Below the pieces are notes generated by a model, which saw only the letters and a list, made by a program, of their open reading frames with translations, was not told where the DNA came from and searched no databases. The translations under genes and the position numbers were made by a program. Of a DNA stretch of 13,204 bases, positions 6,920-13,204 are shown one piece after another. This DNA comes from an uncultured Candidatus Planktophila sp. (GTDB lineage: Bacteria > Actinomycetota > Actinomycetes > Nanopelagicales > Nanopelagicaceae), in NCBI GenBank assembly GCA_937975715.1, contig CALJUA010000157.1, forward strand, positions 1-13,204, read 5' to 3'. Positions within the stretch are counted from its first letter, which is position 1. Each line of letters opens with the position of its first letter.

Positions 6920-6939
6920 GCGGGAAGTTTCCTTCCTGC
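6920..6939 (-). terminator. Hairpin with GAAA tetraloop in the 3' untranslated region of the helicase mRNA
   Basis: In the minus-strand transcript, GCAGGAAG pairs with CTTCCCGC (one G-U pair) around a GAAA tetraloop of the stable GNRA class. It lies 69 bases after the helicase stop codon and just before the GC-rich hairpin at 6891-6912. It may stabilise the mRNA end or be part of the terminator. There is no U-tract directly after it. Confidence 0.45.
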
Positions 6940-7008
6940 AGCTGAAGTATTACATATACCTCAGACAATTTCTAAGCAGATTGCATTTCGCACGGCAACT
7001 ACTTTGAG

Positions 7009-9111
7009 TTAGCGACGTCCACGACCACCGTTGCCACCACTGCGATTGCCACGGTAACCGCGCCCTCCCCCTGATCCACCCTTGCGAGGAGCGCGCTTTG
7101 GCGCCTCGACAACAGGTGGAACATATGGAATCCCAGACGGTTGCTGAGCACCAGTAATGCGCATCAGCTCTTCGCTGGATGGCTTTACGTTTACAGTCTT
7201 TGGGTTAACTCCTGCGCGAGTTGTGAGACCCTTAACAGAGCGTTGTTGCTTGGTAGTTGCCAGTGAGACCACGGTTCCTGACTCTCCAGCTCGAGCGGTG
7301 CGCCCTGAACGATGCAAGTAATCCTTGTGATCTTGTGCAGGATCGACGTGCACTACAAGAGAGATCCCATCGACGTGAATACCGCGAGCTGCAACATCAG
7401 TTGCAACGAGTGCTGCATTCTCGGATTCCTTAAATAGAGCGAGTGTGCGAGTGCGAACCGCCTGCGACTTGCCGCCGTGAAGTGCTCCAACTGGAACACC
7501 TGCATGAGCAAGCTTGTCTGCAAGACGATCGGCGCCGCGCTGAGTCTTCACGAAGAGAATTGTCTTTCCGTTACGAGCGGCAATCTCTGCTGTGACCTCA
7601 TCTTTTTCAGAGGGTTCCATCACAAGAAGGAAGTGCTCCATTGTTGAAACAGAGGCACGGTCGTTCTGCAATGAGTGAGTCTTTGGGTTCTTCAGGTAGC
7701 GACGCACGAGTGCATCAACGCCACGGTCCAGAGTTGCCGAGAAGAGAAGACGCTGTCCGCCCTGCTTTGCCTGATCAAGAATCTCTTGCACAACTGGCAA
7801 GAAGCCCATATCTGCCATCTGATCTGCTTCATCGAGAACTGTAATTTGCAATTGATCGAGCTGAACTTCGCCCTTATTAAGAAGGTCGATAAGGCGGCCA
7901 GGTGTTGCCACCAAGATTGCTGTGCCCTTACGCATTGCAGTGATCTGCTTTGTATAAGACATTCCGCCTGCAACAACTACTGATGCGTGGCCCACTGAGC
8001 GAGCGAGAGGAAGCAGAACTTCATCAATCTGCTGAGCAAGTTCACGAGTAGGCGTAAGAATCAATGCCAATGGCTTGTGTGGATTTGCCTTCTTATCTGC
8101 GATATTGGAAAGCAGTGCAAGGCTAAATGCAAGAGTCTTTCCAGAACCTGTCTGACCACGACCAAGAATGTCGTGACCTGCAATCGCATCAGGAAGTGTT
8201 GCTACCTGGATTGGGAACGGACTCTTGATGCCCTGAGCGCTAAGAGCATTGTCTAGCGCTGCTGGTACACCAAGCTCGCGGAATGTCGTTGCAACAGCAT
8301 CCAGTGGTGTTGCATCAATCAAGTTTGCATCTGCGAGGTTTGGTGAGATGTATGAATCATCCGCACCGAAATCTTCTGCAACATTGCGACCGCGACCCTT
8401 TGAGAAAGAGTGTGGTTCGCTATTGCGACCTGTCGCTGTGCGGCGATCGCGTGGCGGCTTTGAGAAATCGCGTGCTGGCTTATCAAATGTTCGCTTTGGC
8501 TTGTCGAATGAACGCTCTGGTTTATCGAATGAACGTGCAGGGCGCTCTGTGCGATCTGCTGGACGTGATGAACGCTCTGGCTTATCGAAAGAACGTGCTG
8601 GCTTATCAAATGTTCGCTTTGGCTTGTCGAATGTACGTGCCGCTGGGCGTTCAGTGCGCTCTGTTGAACGACGATCTGGTCGCTCGCTGCGTTCTGAAAC
8701 AAACTTCTCTGCACGAGTCTTTGGCTTTGGACGACCGCCCTTTTCAAAGACGCGCTCTTTAGCTGATTGACGCGGATTGCCCTTAAGTGCGCCTTCAACT
8801 TCCTTAGACTTCGAACCAATCTGCTTCTGGAAGCGAGCAGCACGAAGCTTTGAGCGATCTGTTAAGCGCTTCTCTTTACGAGTAGATGCCACTGGATCTT
8901 TATCTGAATAACGAACGGTTGTGGTTGGCTTGAATTCGCTCTTGCTACGAGGGGTTGCCTTCGATGCAGTGCGAGGTGTGGTCGAGCTCTTTGCGCGTGG
9001 TGCTGAAGCAGCTTTCTTTGTTGCTTTCGCAGCTGCTGCACGACGTGGCTTGCCCTTCGAGGCTTCGCGACGTGCTTTTCCGGGCGCGGTTGTACGCTTT
9101 TGTAAAGTCAT
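7009..9111 (-). CDS. DEAD-box RNA helicase with long basic repeat-rich N-terminal extension
   Basis: The 700-residue ATP-dependent RNA helicase has all core motifs: Q motif with PFPIQ near 300, motif I GQTGSGKT (Lys325), Ia PTRELAQQ, Ib TPGRL, motif II DEAD (427-430), III SAT, V ATDVAARGI, VI HRSGRTARAG (His600). Such enzymes unwind short duplexes in ribosome assembly and mRNA turnover, often in the cold. The core is flanked by unstructured RNA-binding-like regions: about 270 N-terminal residues rich in Lys, Arg and Ser with FDKP heptads (160-221), and a Gly-Arg tail ending GRGRR. Usual bacterial members have little or no N-terminal extension. ATG 9111 is chosen because of AGGAAA seven bases upstream; an in-frame TTG at 9195 would put the structured leader into the protein. 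The closest family name would be RhlE/DeaD-like; I cannot decide which. Confidence 0.93.
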   Translation of the reverse strand: MTLQKRTTAPGKARREASKGKPRRAAAAKATKKAASAPRAKSSTTPRTASKATPRSKSEFKPTTTVRYSDKDPVASTRKEKRLTDRSKLRAARFQKQIGSKSKEVEGALKGNPRQSAKERVFEKGGRPKPKTRAEKFVSERSERPDRRSTERTERPAARTFDKPKRTFDKPARSFDKPERSSRPADRTERPARSFDKPERSFDKPKRTFDKPARDFSKPPRDRRTATGRNSEPHSFSKGRGRNVAEDFGADDSYISPNLADANLIDATPLDAVATTFRELGVPAALDNALSAQGIKSPFPIQVATLPDAIAGHDILGRGQTGSGKTLAFSLALLSNIADKKANPHKPLALILTPTRELAQQIDEVLLPLARSVGHASVVVAGGMSYTKQITAMRKGTAILVATPGRLIDLLNKGEVQLDQLQITVLDEADQMADMGFLPVVQEILDQAKQGGQRLLFSATLDRGVDALVRRYLKNPKTHSLQNDRASVSTMEHFLLVMEPSEKDEVTAEIAARNGKTILFVKTQRGADRLADKLAHAGVPVGALHGGKSQAVRTRTLALFKESENAALVATDVAARGIHVDGISLVVHVDPAQDHKDYLHRSGRTARAGESGTVVSLATTKQQRSVKGLTTRAGVNPKTVNVKPSSEELMRITGAQQPSGIPYVPPVVEAPKRAPRKGGSGGGRGYRGNRSGGNGGRGRR
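8449..8634 (-). repeat. Coding 21-bp repeat array (heptad R-T/S-FDKP-K/E/A) in the helicase gene, with a 40-bp exact repeat
   Basis: Seven heptads of the form (T/S)FDKPxR occur in two groups separated by SSRPADRTERPAR. At DNA level, 8471-8510 and 8594-8633 are identical over 40 bases, 123 bases (41 codons) apart. The high identity points to recent duplication or gene conversion. All unit lengths are multiples of three, so slippage would change repeat number without a frameshift. Confidence 0.85.
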
Positions 9112-9118
9112 TATTAAG

Positions 9119-9155
9119 TTTCCTATCGAGAGATCAAGCGCGTCTCGATGAGGAA
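9119..9155 (-). promoter_or_regulatory. Leader hairpin that pairs with the Shine-Dalgarno sequence of the helicase mRNA
   Basis: The ribosome binding site AGGAAA (9124 to 9119) is seven bases before ATG 9111. In the transcript, UUCCU (9155-9151) pairs with AGGAA (9124-9120) and AUCGAGA (9149-9143) pairs with UCUCGAU (9131-9125). This gives 12 pairs with a single bulged C (9150) and an 11-base loop. The ribosome site is thus almost wholly paired. Two smaller hairpins lie upstream in the leader: GGCCA/TGGCC (9156-9168) and GAGCCT/AGGCTC (9199-9215). Confidence 0.6.
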
Positions 9156-9231
9156 GGCCATTGTGGCCGGACCAAGGTGGAGATAAGACTCGCAAGAAGA
9201 GCCTGAATTAGGCTCATATATCTATTGCGCT

Positions 9232-9248
9232 ACTTGTGTAACACAGGT
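9232..9248. promoter_or_regulatory. 17-bp imperfect palindrome in the helicase promoter region
   Basis: ACTTGTGTAACACAGGT is symmetric about A9240 with one mismatched pair. Minus-strand TTACAC (9241-9236) inside it could be a -35 box, with an A+T-rich -10 region around 9212-9225 (TAGATATATG). The exact promoter is uncertain. The palindrome may be an operator. Confidence 0.35.
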
Positions 9249-9307
9249 GAAGTTTACCTTTTTATTACCGAAAAAAGAAATTGGCCATAAATCACGCCTA
9301 AATCTTT

Positions 9308-9907
9308 CTACTTCTTAAATTTAGGAAGGTGTAAATCAAATTGGATTGAAAGTACTCGAGTTGCAATAACAACGAAACCACCGATCAGAACTGCGGGAAA
9401 CTGATCTACATCGAGGGCAATCAACGCTACGAAAGTACTTGCCCCCATAAGAGCACTTGTTCCGATTGTTTCTCTATGTAGCAAAACAGGTTCTATTTGG
9501 CAGAGAACATCTCGAAGCAATCCGCCGGTGACGGCTGTGATGACGCCAAAAATTATTGATGAGTACCAAGGGATATTAATTTCAAATGCCAGCTGTGTTC
9601 CTGACATCGTCGCAGTAGCAAGTGCAAAGGTGTCCATCACGAGAAGGGTCTTGCCAACATGCGTAACTCGACGGAAGGTCAAGGTAATAATTACCGCTGC
9701 CAGCACCGAGGCAAGAATCCACGGATCAGTAATCCAGACCGGCATGATCCCGAGGAAGACGTTTCGTAGTGTTCCACCAGAGATTGAAGCGATGGTGGCG
9801 ATAAAGGTGATGCCTCCATAATCCAGGCCGCGATCTGCTGCTACTCGCGCGCCGACAAGAGCGAAGACAAATGTCGACAAGAGGTCGAGTGCATGGAGCA
9901 GAGTCAT
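9308..9907 (-). CDS. TRIC-type (UPF0126) trimeric cation channel family protein
   Basis: The 199-residue membrane protein has about seven hydrophobic segments and the internal twofold repeat of the UPF0126/TRIC family (PF03458). Each half contains a Gly-rich kink followed by charged residues: SGGTLRNVFLGIMP in the first and TGGLLRDVLCQIEP in the second. The first has Asn where the usual GGxxRD motif has Asp. Bacterial homologues form trimeric potassium-permeable channels; some relatives were annotated as glycine transporters, so the substrate is not certain. It ends with the basic tail LPKFKK. ATG 9907 follows a possible -10 box by six bases. It is upstream of the helicase gene on the same strand, but the 196-base gap holds the helicase's own promoter and leader. 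It diverges from the secreted protein at 9961. Confidence 0.9.
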   Translation of the reverse strand: MTLLHALDLLSTFVFALVGARVAADRGLDYGGITFIATIASISGGTLRNVFLGIMPVWITDPWILASVLAAVIITLTFRRVTHVGKTLLVMDTFALATATMSGTQLAFEINIPWYSSIIFGVITAVTGGLLRDVLCQIEPVLLHRETIGTSALMGASTFVALIALDVDQFPAVLIGGFVVIATRVLSIQFDLHLPKFKK

Positions 9908-9913
9908 GGCACA

Positions 9914-9919
9914 AGGGTA
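9914..9919 (-). promoter_or_regulatory. -10 box TACCCT of the TRIC gene, leaderless type
   Basis: On the minus strand TACCCT is followed by tgtgcc (6 nt) and ATG 9907. It directly abuts the inverted repeat at 9920-9939, which would occupy the spacer and -35 region. Confidence 0.4.
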
Positions 9920-9939
9920 CGCGAGTAGCCTTACTCGCG
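9920..9939. promoter_or_regulatory. Perfect 8-4-8 inverted repeat between divergent promoters (candidate operator)
   Basis: CGCGAGTA (9920-9927), spacer GCCT, TACTCGCG (9932-9939). It fills the space between the two -10 boxes (9914-9919 minus, 9949-9954 plus), so a bound protein could control both genes. The arm and spacer lengths equal those of the element at 3118-3137; the arm sequences differ, although both contain the word GTAGCC. Confidence 0.55.
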
Positions 9940-9948
9940 ATAACTTCG

Positions 9949-9954
9949 TAGAAT
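9949..9954 (+). promoter_or_regulatory. -10 box TAGAAT of paralogue 4, leaderless type
   Basis: TAGAAT is followed by ttattc (6 nt) and ATG 9961. Hexamer and spacing are identical to those of the first glycine-rich gene (68-73). No Shine-Dalgarno sequence is present. Confidence 0.6.
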
Positions 9955-9960
9955 TTATTC

Positions 9961-11568
9961 ATGAAGGATGGCGTTAAGTACCGAGTTTTTCTCGGAATTG
10001 TGCCCCTCATCCTTGCTTTTATTGGTGGTTTGCCAGCGAACGCACTCGCCACTGGCGGTTGCAACGTCTCACTCTCTAACAACACAGGAGTGGTCCTCGT
10101 TGACTCAGGCGGATACTGCTACCTCGCATTCTCTGGGACAGGCGCTAATTCGTTTACAGTGCCTAATGCGATTTCCAGTGCTGCGGTCTTGGTAGTGGCA
10201 GGTGGCGGCGGTGGTGGCGGCGGCGCCTGGGGCGGCGGTGGTGGTGCTGGCGGTGTCGTTACCTCAACAAGCTATCCGCTCACCTCTGGATCAACAATGA
10301 ATGTTTATGTAGGCGCAGGCGGTGCCGGTGGTGCAGCATCTCTCGATCCGTCGCTCAACCGCGCAGCCAATGGCGCCAATTCTTGGATTAACTCATCCTC
10401 CACCTTTGTTGCGAGAGGTGGTGGCGCGGGAGCTGGATACGCATATGGATCGACGACGACGAATATCGCTAATGGAAGCGCTGGAGGAAGTGGCGGTGGC
10501 GGCACAGAACACGGCAATGGAGGCGTAGGCGGATCATCAACTCAAACTCTGCCCACATATGCAACGGCAAAGTATGGCAATGCCGGTGGCAACACAGCGG
10601 CGGGCAGTGGCTATGTGGCGGGTGCTGGCGGTGGCGGAGCCGGCGGTGCCGGCGGAGCGATGACGACAAGCGGCGTTGGTGGTAACGGTGGAGCCGGAAC
10701 AAATGCATTCTCATCTTGGTTCACGGCTATCGGCCAATTTGGTGTCGGTGGATATATCGCGGGTGGTGGCGGTGGTAGCGGTGGCGGCTCGGCAAGTACT
10801 GCAGGAACCGCCGGAAGCGGTGGCGGTGGAGCTGGCGGCGGATCAAGCGTACGTGCAGGAGGGAACGCGATTGCAAACACAGGTGGCGGTGGAGGTGGCG
10901 CCTCGTATTCCAGTAGCACGTATGTAGGTGGCAATGGCGGTAGTGGAATCATAATTTTCAAATTTCTCTCTGATGGTCCCGCAACTATTCTCACACCTGC
11001 TTCTACTTCAATTTACGAAACCTCAACAGCTATTGCAACGCTCTCCGCAAATGAAACCGTTACATGGTTGATTGTCAGTGGGGTTGACTCACTCACGGTC
11101 TCCCTAACTGGAGCGGTACTATCTTTCGTATCGCTTCGAGATTATGAGGCACCCTCAGACTCGGGTGCAAACAATGTATATAACTTTACGATCAGAGCAA
11201 CAGATTCAGGAAATAATTCGACAGAGCTTGCGATGGCAATCACCATATTGGACTCATATGAGAATTCCACGTTATCAATTAATGCATTTGCCGGAAATCT
11301 CTATAAAGGCGTCACTTCGCCAATTTCTGTCTCTGTAAATAATCCGGGAAAGGTGAGGTTTTTCATGGACGGTAGGAGAATTGCAAATTGTCTGGCAGTG
11401 CCAACCACAGGTAATTACCCTAGCTATAGCGCAACTTGTTCGTGGAAGCCAACCTCAACCAATCGACATGCTATTCATGCTGAATTCACGCCTCTAGGCG
11501 CAAATTTCTCAAGGTTAAGTACTCCTCCTCGAGAGGTCTTTGTATACAAACGAGCTACCACGCGCTAG
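9961..11568 (+). CDS. Secreted glycine-rich protein with cadherin-like domain and shared C-terminal module (paralogue 4)
   Basis: The product has 535 residues. The signal peptide (MKDGVKYR, hydrophobic core) is probably cut after ANALA at residue 30. An N-terminal two-cysteine module (GGCNVS, GGYCYLAF) leads to FTVPNAI, and a glycine-rich domain runs from about 78 to 340, ending GSGIIIFKF. It is richer in glycine runs than paralogues 1 and 2. Residues about 343-437 are cadherin-like, with DYEAPSDSGANNVYNFTIRATD-type calcium-binding signatures closely matching those in the protein at 3154. The C-terminal module (about 445-535) has YKG, GKVRFFMDGRRIANC, fifteen residues, CSWKP, and ends KRATTR. 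It therefore combines the N-terminus of paralogues 1 and 2 with the C-terminus of the 3154 protein. Function is unknown; I infer a secreted or surface-bound role. Confidence 0.87.
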   Translation: MKDGVKYRVFLGIVPLILAFIGGLPANALATGGCNVSLSNNTGVVLVDSGGYCYLAFSGTGANSFTVPNAISSAAVLVVAGGGGGGGGAWGGGGGAGGVVTSTSYPLTSGSTMNVYVGAGGAGGAASLDPSLNRAANGANSWINSSSTFVARGGGAGAGYAYGSTTTNIANGSAGGSGGGGTEHGNGGVGGSSTQTLPTYATAKYGNAGGNTAAGSGYVAGAGGGGAGGAGGAMTTSGVGGNGGAGTNAFSSWFTAIGQFGVGGYIAGGGGGSGGGSASTAGTAGSGGGGAGGGSSVRAGGNAIANTGGGGGGASYSSSTYVGGNGGSGIIIFKFLSDGPATILTPASTSIYETSTAIATLSANETVTWLIVSGVDSLTVSLTGAVLSFVSLRDYEAPSDSGANNVYNFTIRATDSGNNSTELAMAITILDSYENSTLSINAFAGNLYKGVTSPISVSVNNPGKVRFFMDGRRIANCLAVPTTGNYPSYSATCSWKPTSTNRHAIHAEFTPLGANFSRLSTPPREVFVYKRATTR

Positions 11569-11694
11569 CCAAGAAACCTACCTTCCTTTGTAGGACTGAA
11601 TAAAACTGAAAATTCATTGCATTTGAGTTACAAAAGGCGCTTTTCCTCGCCGAAACCTTTTCCATGCAAACACCTCCAGATAAGGTGGCGGATT
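11569..11694. other. Intergenic region before the amylosucrase gene, with a weak hairpin
   Basis: CCTAC (11577-11581) can pair with GTAGG (11590-11594) around an eight-base loop. This is too weak, and has no T-tract, to be called a terminator. No clear -35 box is visible. The rest is A+T-rich without recognisable features apart from the -10 box at 11681. Confidence 0.4.
11681..11686 (+). promoter_or_regulatory. Possible -10 box TAAGGT of the amylosucrase gene
   Basis: TAAGGT is followed by eight bases and ATG 11695, near the leaderless spacing seen elsewhere. The overlapping AAGGTGG (11682-11688) could instead be a weak ribosome binding site, so the case is less clear than for the other genes. 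Confidence 0.35.
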
Positions 11695-13204
11695 ATGAGC
11701 ACGCGCCAGAAGACCATCGATGCTGCCCGTAAGAGGCTCGCTAGCAATCTCAAGAGCGACTCAGGCCTTGAAGATCTCTTGCTCCGATATGACCGTTGGG
11801 CGGGTGATCTCTATGACGGACTTGCCGCGGTATATCCGGTGGAATCGACGATGGAGAAAATTGTTGATGTCATCACCGGAATCTTTGGGGCTCGGTCTCA
11901 AGAATTACGTGAGCGCGATCAGGCGCGAATCCTCTCCCCTGATTGGTTTCAATCCCCGGATGCTGTGGGCTATGTCGCGTATGCCGATTTGTTTGCTGGT
12001 GACCTCAATGGAATCCGCAAAAAGATTAGTTACCTCGAAAATTTGGGAATCACCTATCTCCACTTGATGCCACTTCTTACACCACGTCCATCACCTAACG
12101 ATGGCGGGTATGCAGTGATGGACTATCGCACAGTGCGAAAAGATTTGGGTTCTATGGGCGATTTATCAAAGCTCGCATCCGAGCTTCATGAATCTGGAAT
12201 TTCCCTGACTCTTGACTTGGTCCTTAACCATGTAGCAAAAGAGCACGAGTGGGCAGAGAAAGCCAGGGCTGGAGATAAGAAATACCGCAATTATTTCTAC
12301 GCTTATGACGACCGCGTCGTTCCAGATCAATTCGAGAAGACTCTGCCGGAGATTTTCCCAACTTTCGCACCAGGCAACTTCACCTTTAATGAAGAGATGA
12401 AGGCATGGGTCTGGACAACATTTAATGACTATCAATGGGATGTCAATTGGTCTAACCCCGACGTCTTTCTCGAATACGTCGACATTATTGGCCACCTTGC
12501 AAATCAAGGCACCGACTGCGTACGTCTTGATGCGATTGCATTTATCTGGAAGCGCCTCGGTACCGATAGCCAGAACCAACCTGAAGTGCATGCAATTACT
12601 CAGGCGCTTAGAGCAGCAGCTCATATCTCAACACCGTCGCTCATCTTCAAGGCAGAAGCGATTGTCGGTCCAAAGGATGTTGTCCATTACCTTGGGCAAG
12701 GGCAGCATGCAGGAAAAGTTTCCGATATCGCATATCACAATAGCTTGATGGTGCAGATCTGGTCTGCATTGGCATCACGTGATGGCCGATTGATGGCACA
12801 CGCACTTTCTAAATTTTCTCCTGTTCCGACAACTTCTGGTTGGGCAACCTATCTTCGATGTCACGATGACATTGGCTGGGCAATCGATGATGCTGATGCG
12901 AGTGAACTTGGCATTAACCCATATGCGCATCGTGGCTTCCTGGCAGAGTTTTATGCCAATGAATTCGAAGGCTCCTTTGCTCGCGGTGTTCACTTCCAAT
13001 CAAATCCGACCACGGGTGATCGCCGTACATCGGGAAGCGCGGCCAGTCTCATAGGTATTCAAGCGGCAATTGAGAAGAAGGATGCACCTGCACTGCAGAC
13101 CGCCATCGATCGCTTGAAATGTGCATATGCAATGGTCTTTGGCTTCGGTGGCCTCCCGCTTCTTTATATGGGTGATGAACTCGGCATGGTCAATGACATG
13201 AGCT
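11695..13204 (+). CDS. Amylosucrase (GH13 family), C-terminus cut off by window end
   Basis: The open frame starts at ATG 11695 and runs 503 codons to the window edge. The sequence follows Neisseria polysaccharea amylosucrase (EC 2.4.1.4, about 636 residues) along its length: VGYVAYADLFAGDL, YLHLMPLL, NDGGYAV, LNHVAKEHEW, WVWTTFN, RLDAIAFIWK, FKAEAIV, CHDDIGW, GSFARGV, GGLPLLYMGDE. The enzyme uses sucrose to build alpha-1,4-glucan and releases fructose. Residues that match the known active site are Asp136, His179, Arg277, Asp279 (nucleophile), Glu321 (acid/base), His390 and Asp391. The initial ~90 residues are the helical N-domain. No signal peptide is present, so it acts in the cytosol or is released without one. 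The arginine equivalent to R509 and the C-terminal domain lie beyond the window. A sucrose hydrolase of the same subfamily is the main alternative. Confidence 0.9.
   Translation, partial: MSTRQKTIDAARKRLASNLKSDSGLEDLLLRYDRWAGDLYDGLAAVYPVESTMEKIVDVITGIFGARSQELRERDQARILSPDWFQSPDAVGYVAYADLFAGDLNGIRKKISYLENLGITYLHLMPLLTPRPSPNDGGYAVMDYRTVRKDLGSMGDLSKLASELHESGISLTLDLVLNHVAKEHEWAEKARAGDKKYRNYFYAYDDRVVPDQFEKTLPEIFPTFAPGNFTFNEEMKAWVWTTFNDYQWDVNWSNPDVFLEYVDIIGHLANQGTDCVRLDAIAFIWKRLGTDSQNQPEVHAITQALRAAAHISTPSLIFKAEAIVGPKDVVHYLGQGQHAGKVSDIAYHNSLMVQIWSALASRDGRLMAHALSKFSPVPTTSGWATYLRCHDDIGWAIDDADASELGINPYAHRGFLAEFYANEFEGSFARGVHFQSNPTTGDRRTSGSAASLIGIQAAIEKKDAPALQTAIDRLKCAYAMVFGFGGLPLLYMGDELGMVNDMS

Noticed and set aside
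8249..8770. Plus-strand frame with GLSN repeats opposite the helicase gene
   Set aside because: It is the antisense shadow of the FDKP heptads; the helicase motifs clearly fix the minus strand as coding.
9112..9195. N-terminal extension of the helicase from TTG 9195
   Set aside because: The AGGAAA site seven bases before ATG 9111 explains the start, and the extension would be the structured leader read as protein.
11632..11644. AAAAG-GCG-CTTTT hairpin as terminator after paralogue 4
   Set aside because: A five-pair, A-T dominated stem with a three-base loop is too weak, and it lies close to the amylosucrase promoter.

Overview
The window looks like chromosomal DNA of an actinobacterium with roughly 50% G+C. 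The clues are TANNNT -10 boxes placed 6-8 nt before start codons (leaderless transcription), AACCCCCG...CGGGGGTT-type terminators, and a set of secreted glycine-rich proteins of a kind I associate with small freshwater Actinomycetota (Nanopelagicales/acI and relatives). The lineage assignment is an inference, because there is no marker gene in the window.

Layout from left to right: the 3' part of a tRNA-Lys(CUU); two tandem secreted glycine-rich proteins (80-1369 and 1380-2624); a convergent VOC/PhnB-like protein (2621-3097, minus); a large modular secreted protein (3154-5100); a zinc-independent quinone oxidoreductase (5139-6080); an A+T-rich DUF3800 gene (6167-6883); a terminator region between convergent genes; a DEAD-box RNA helicase with a very long basic repeat-rich N-terminus (7009-9111, minus); a TRIC/UPF0126 membrane channel protein (9308-9907, minus); a fourth secreted glycine-rich protein (9961-11568); and an amylosucrase cut off by the window end (11695 onward).

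The main theme is the four secreted proteins. Their N-terminal modules differ (glycine-rich domain, Listeria-Bacteroides repeat, cadherin-like domain), but all end in the same ~90-residue C-terminal module. That module has a GKVxF...G(K/R)xI core, two cysteines and a TCxWKP motif, and three of the four stop exactly after KRxxxR. There is no sortase or transmembrane tail, so the module may be a cell-surface anchoring or sorting device. The second theme is regulation. Eight of ten genes appear to have leaderless promoters. The two divergent promoter regions in front of secreted-protein genes each carry a perfect 8-4-8 inverted repeat. The helicase instead has a structured leader in which the Shine-Dalgarno sequence is fully paired.

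No CRISPR array, insertion sequence, integrase or prophage gene is visible. No gene-free stretch exceeds 300 bases; the longest is 9112-9307, the helicase leader and promoter.
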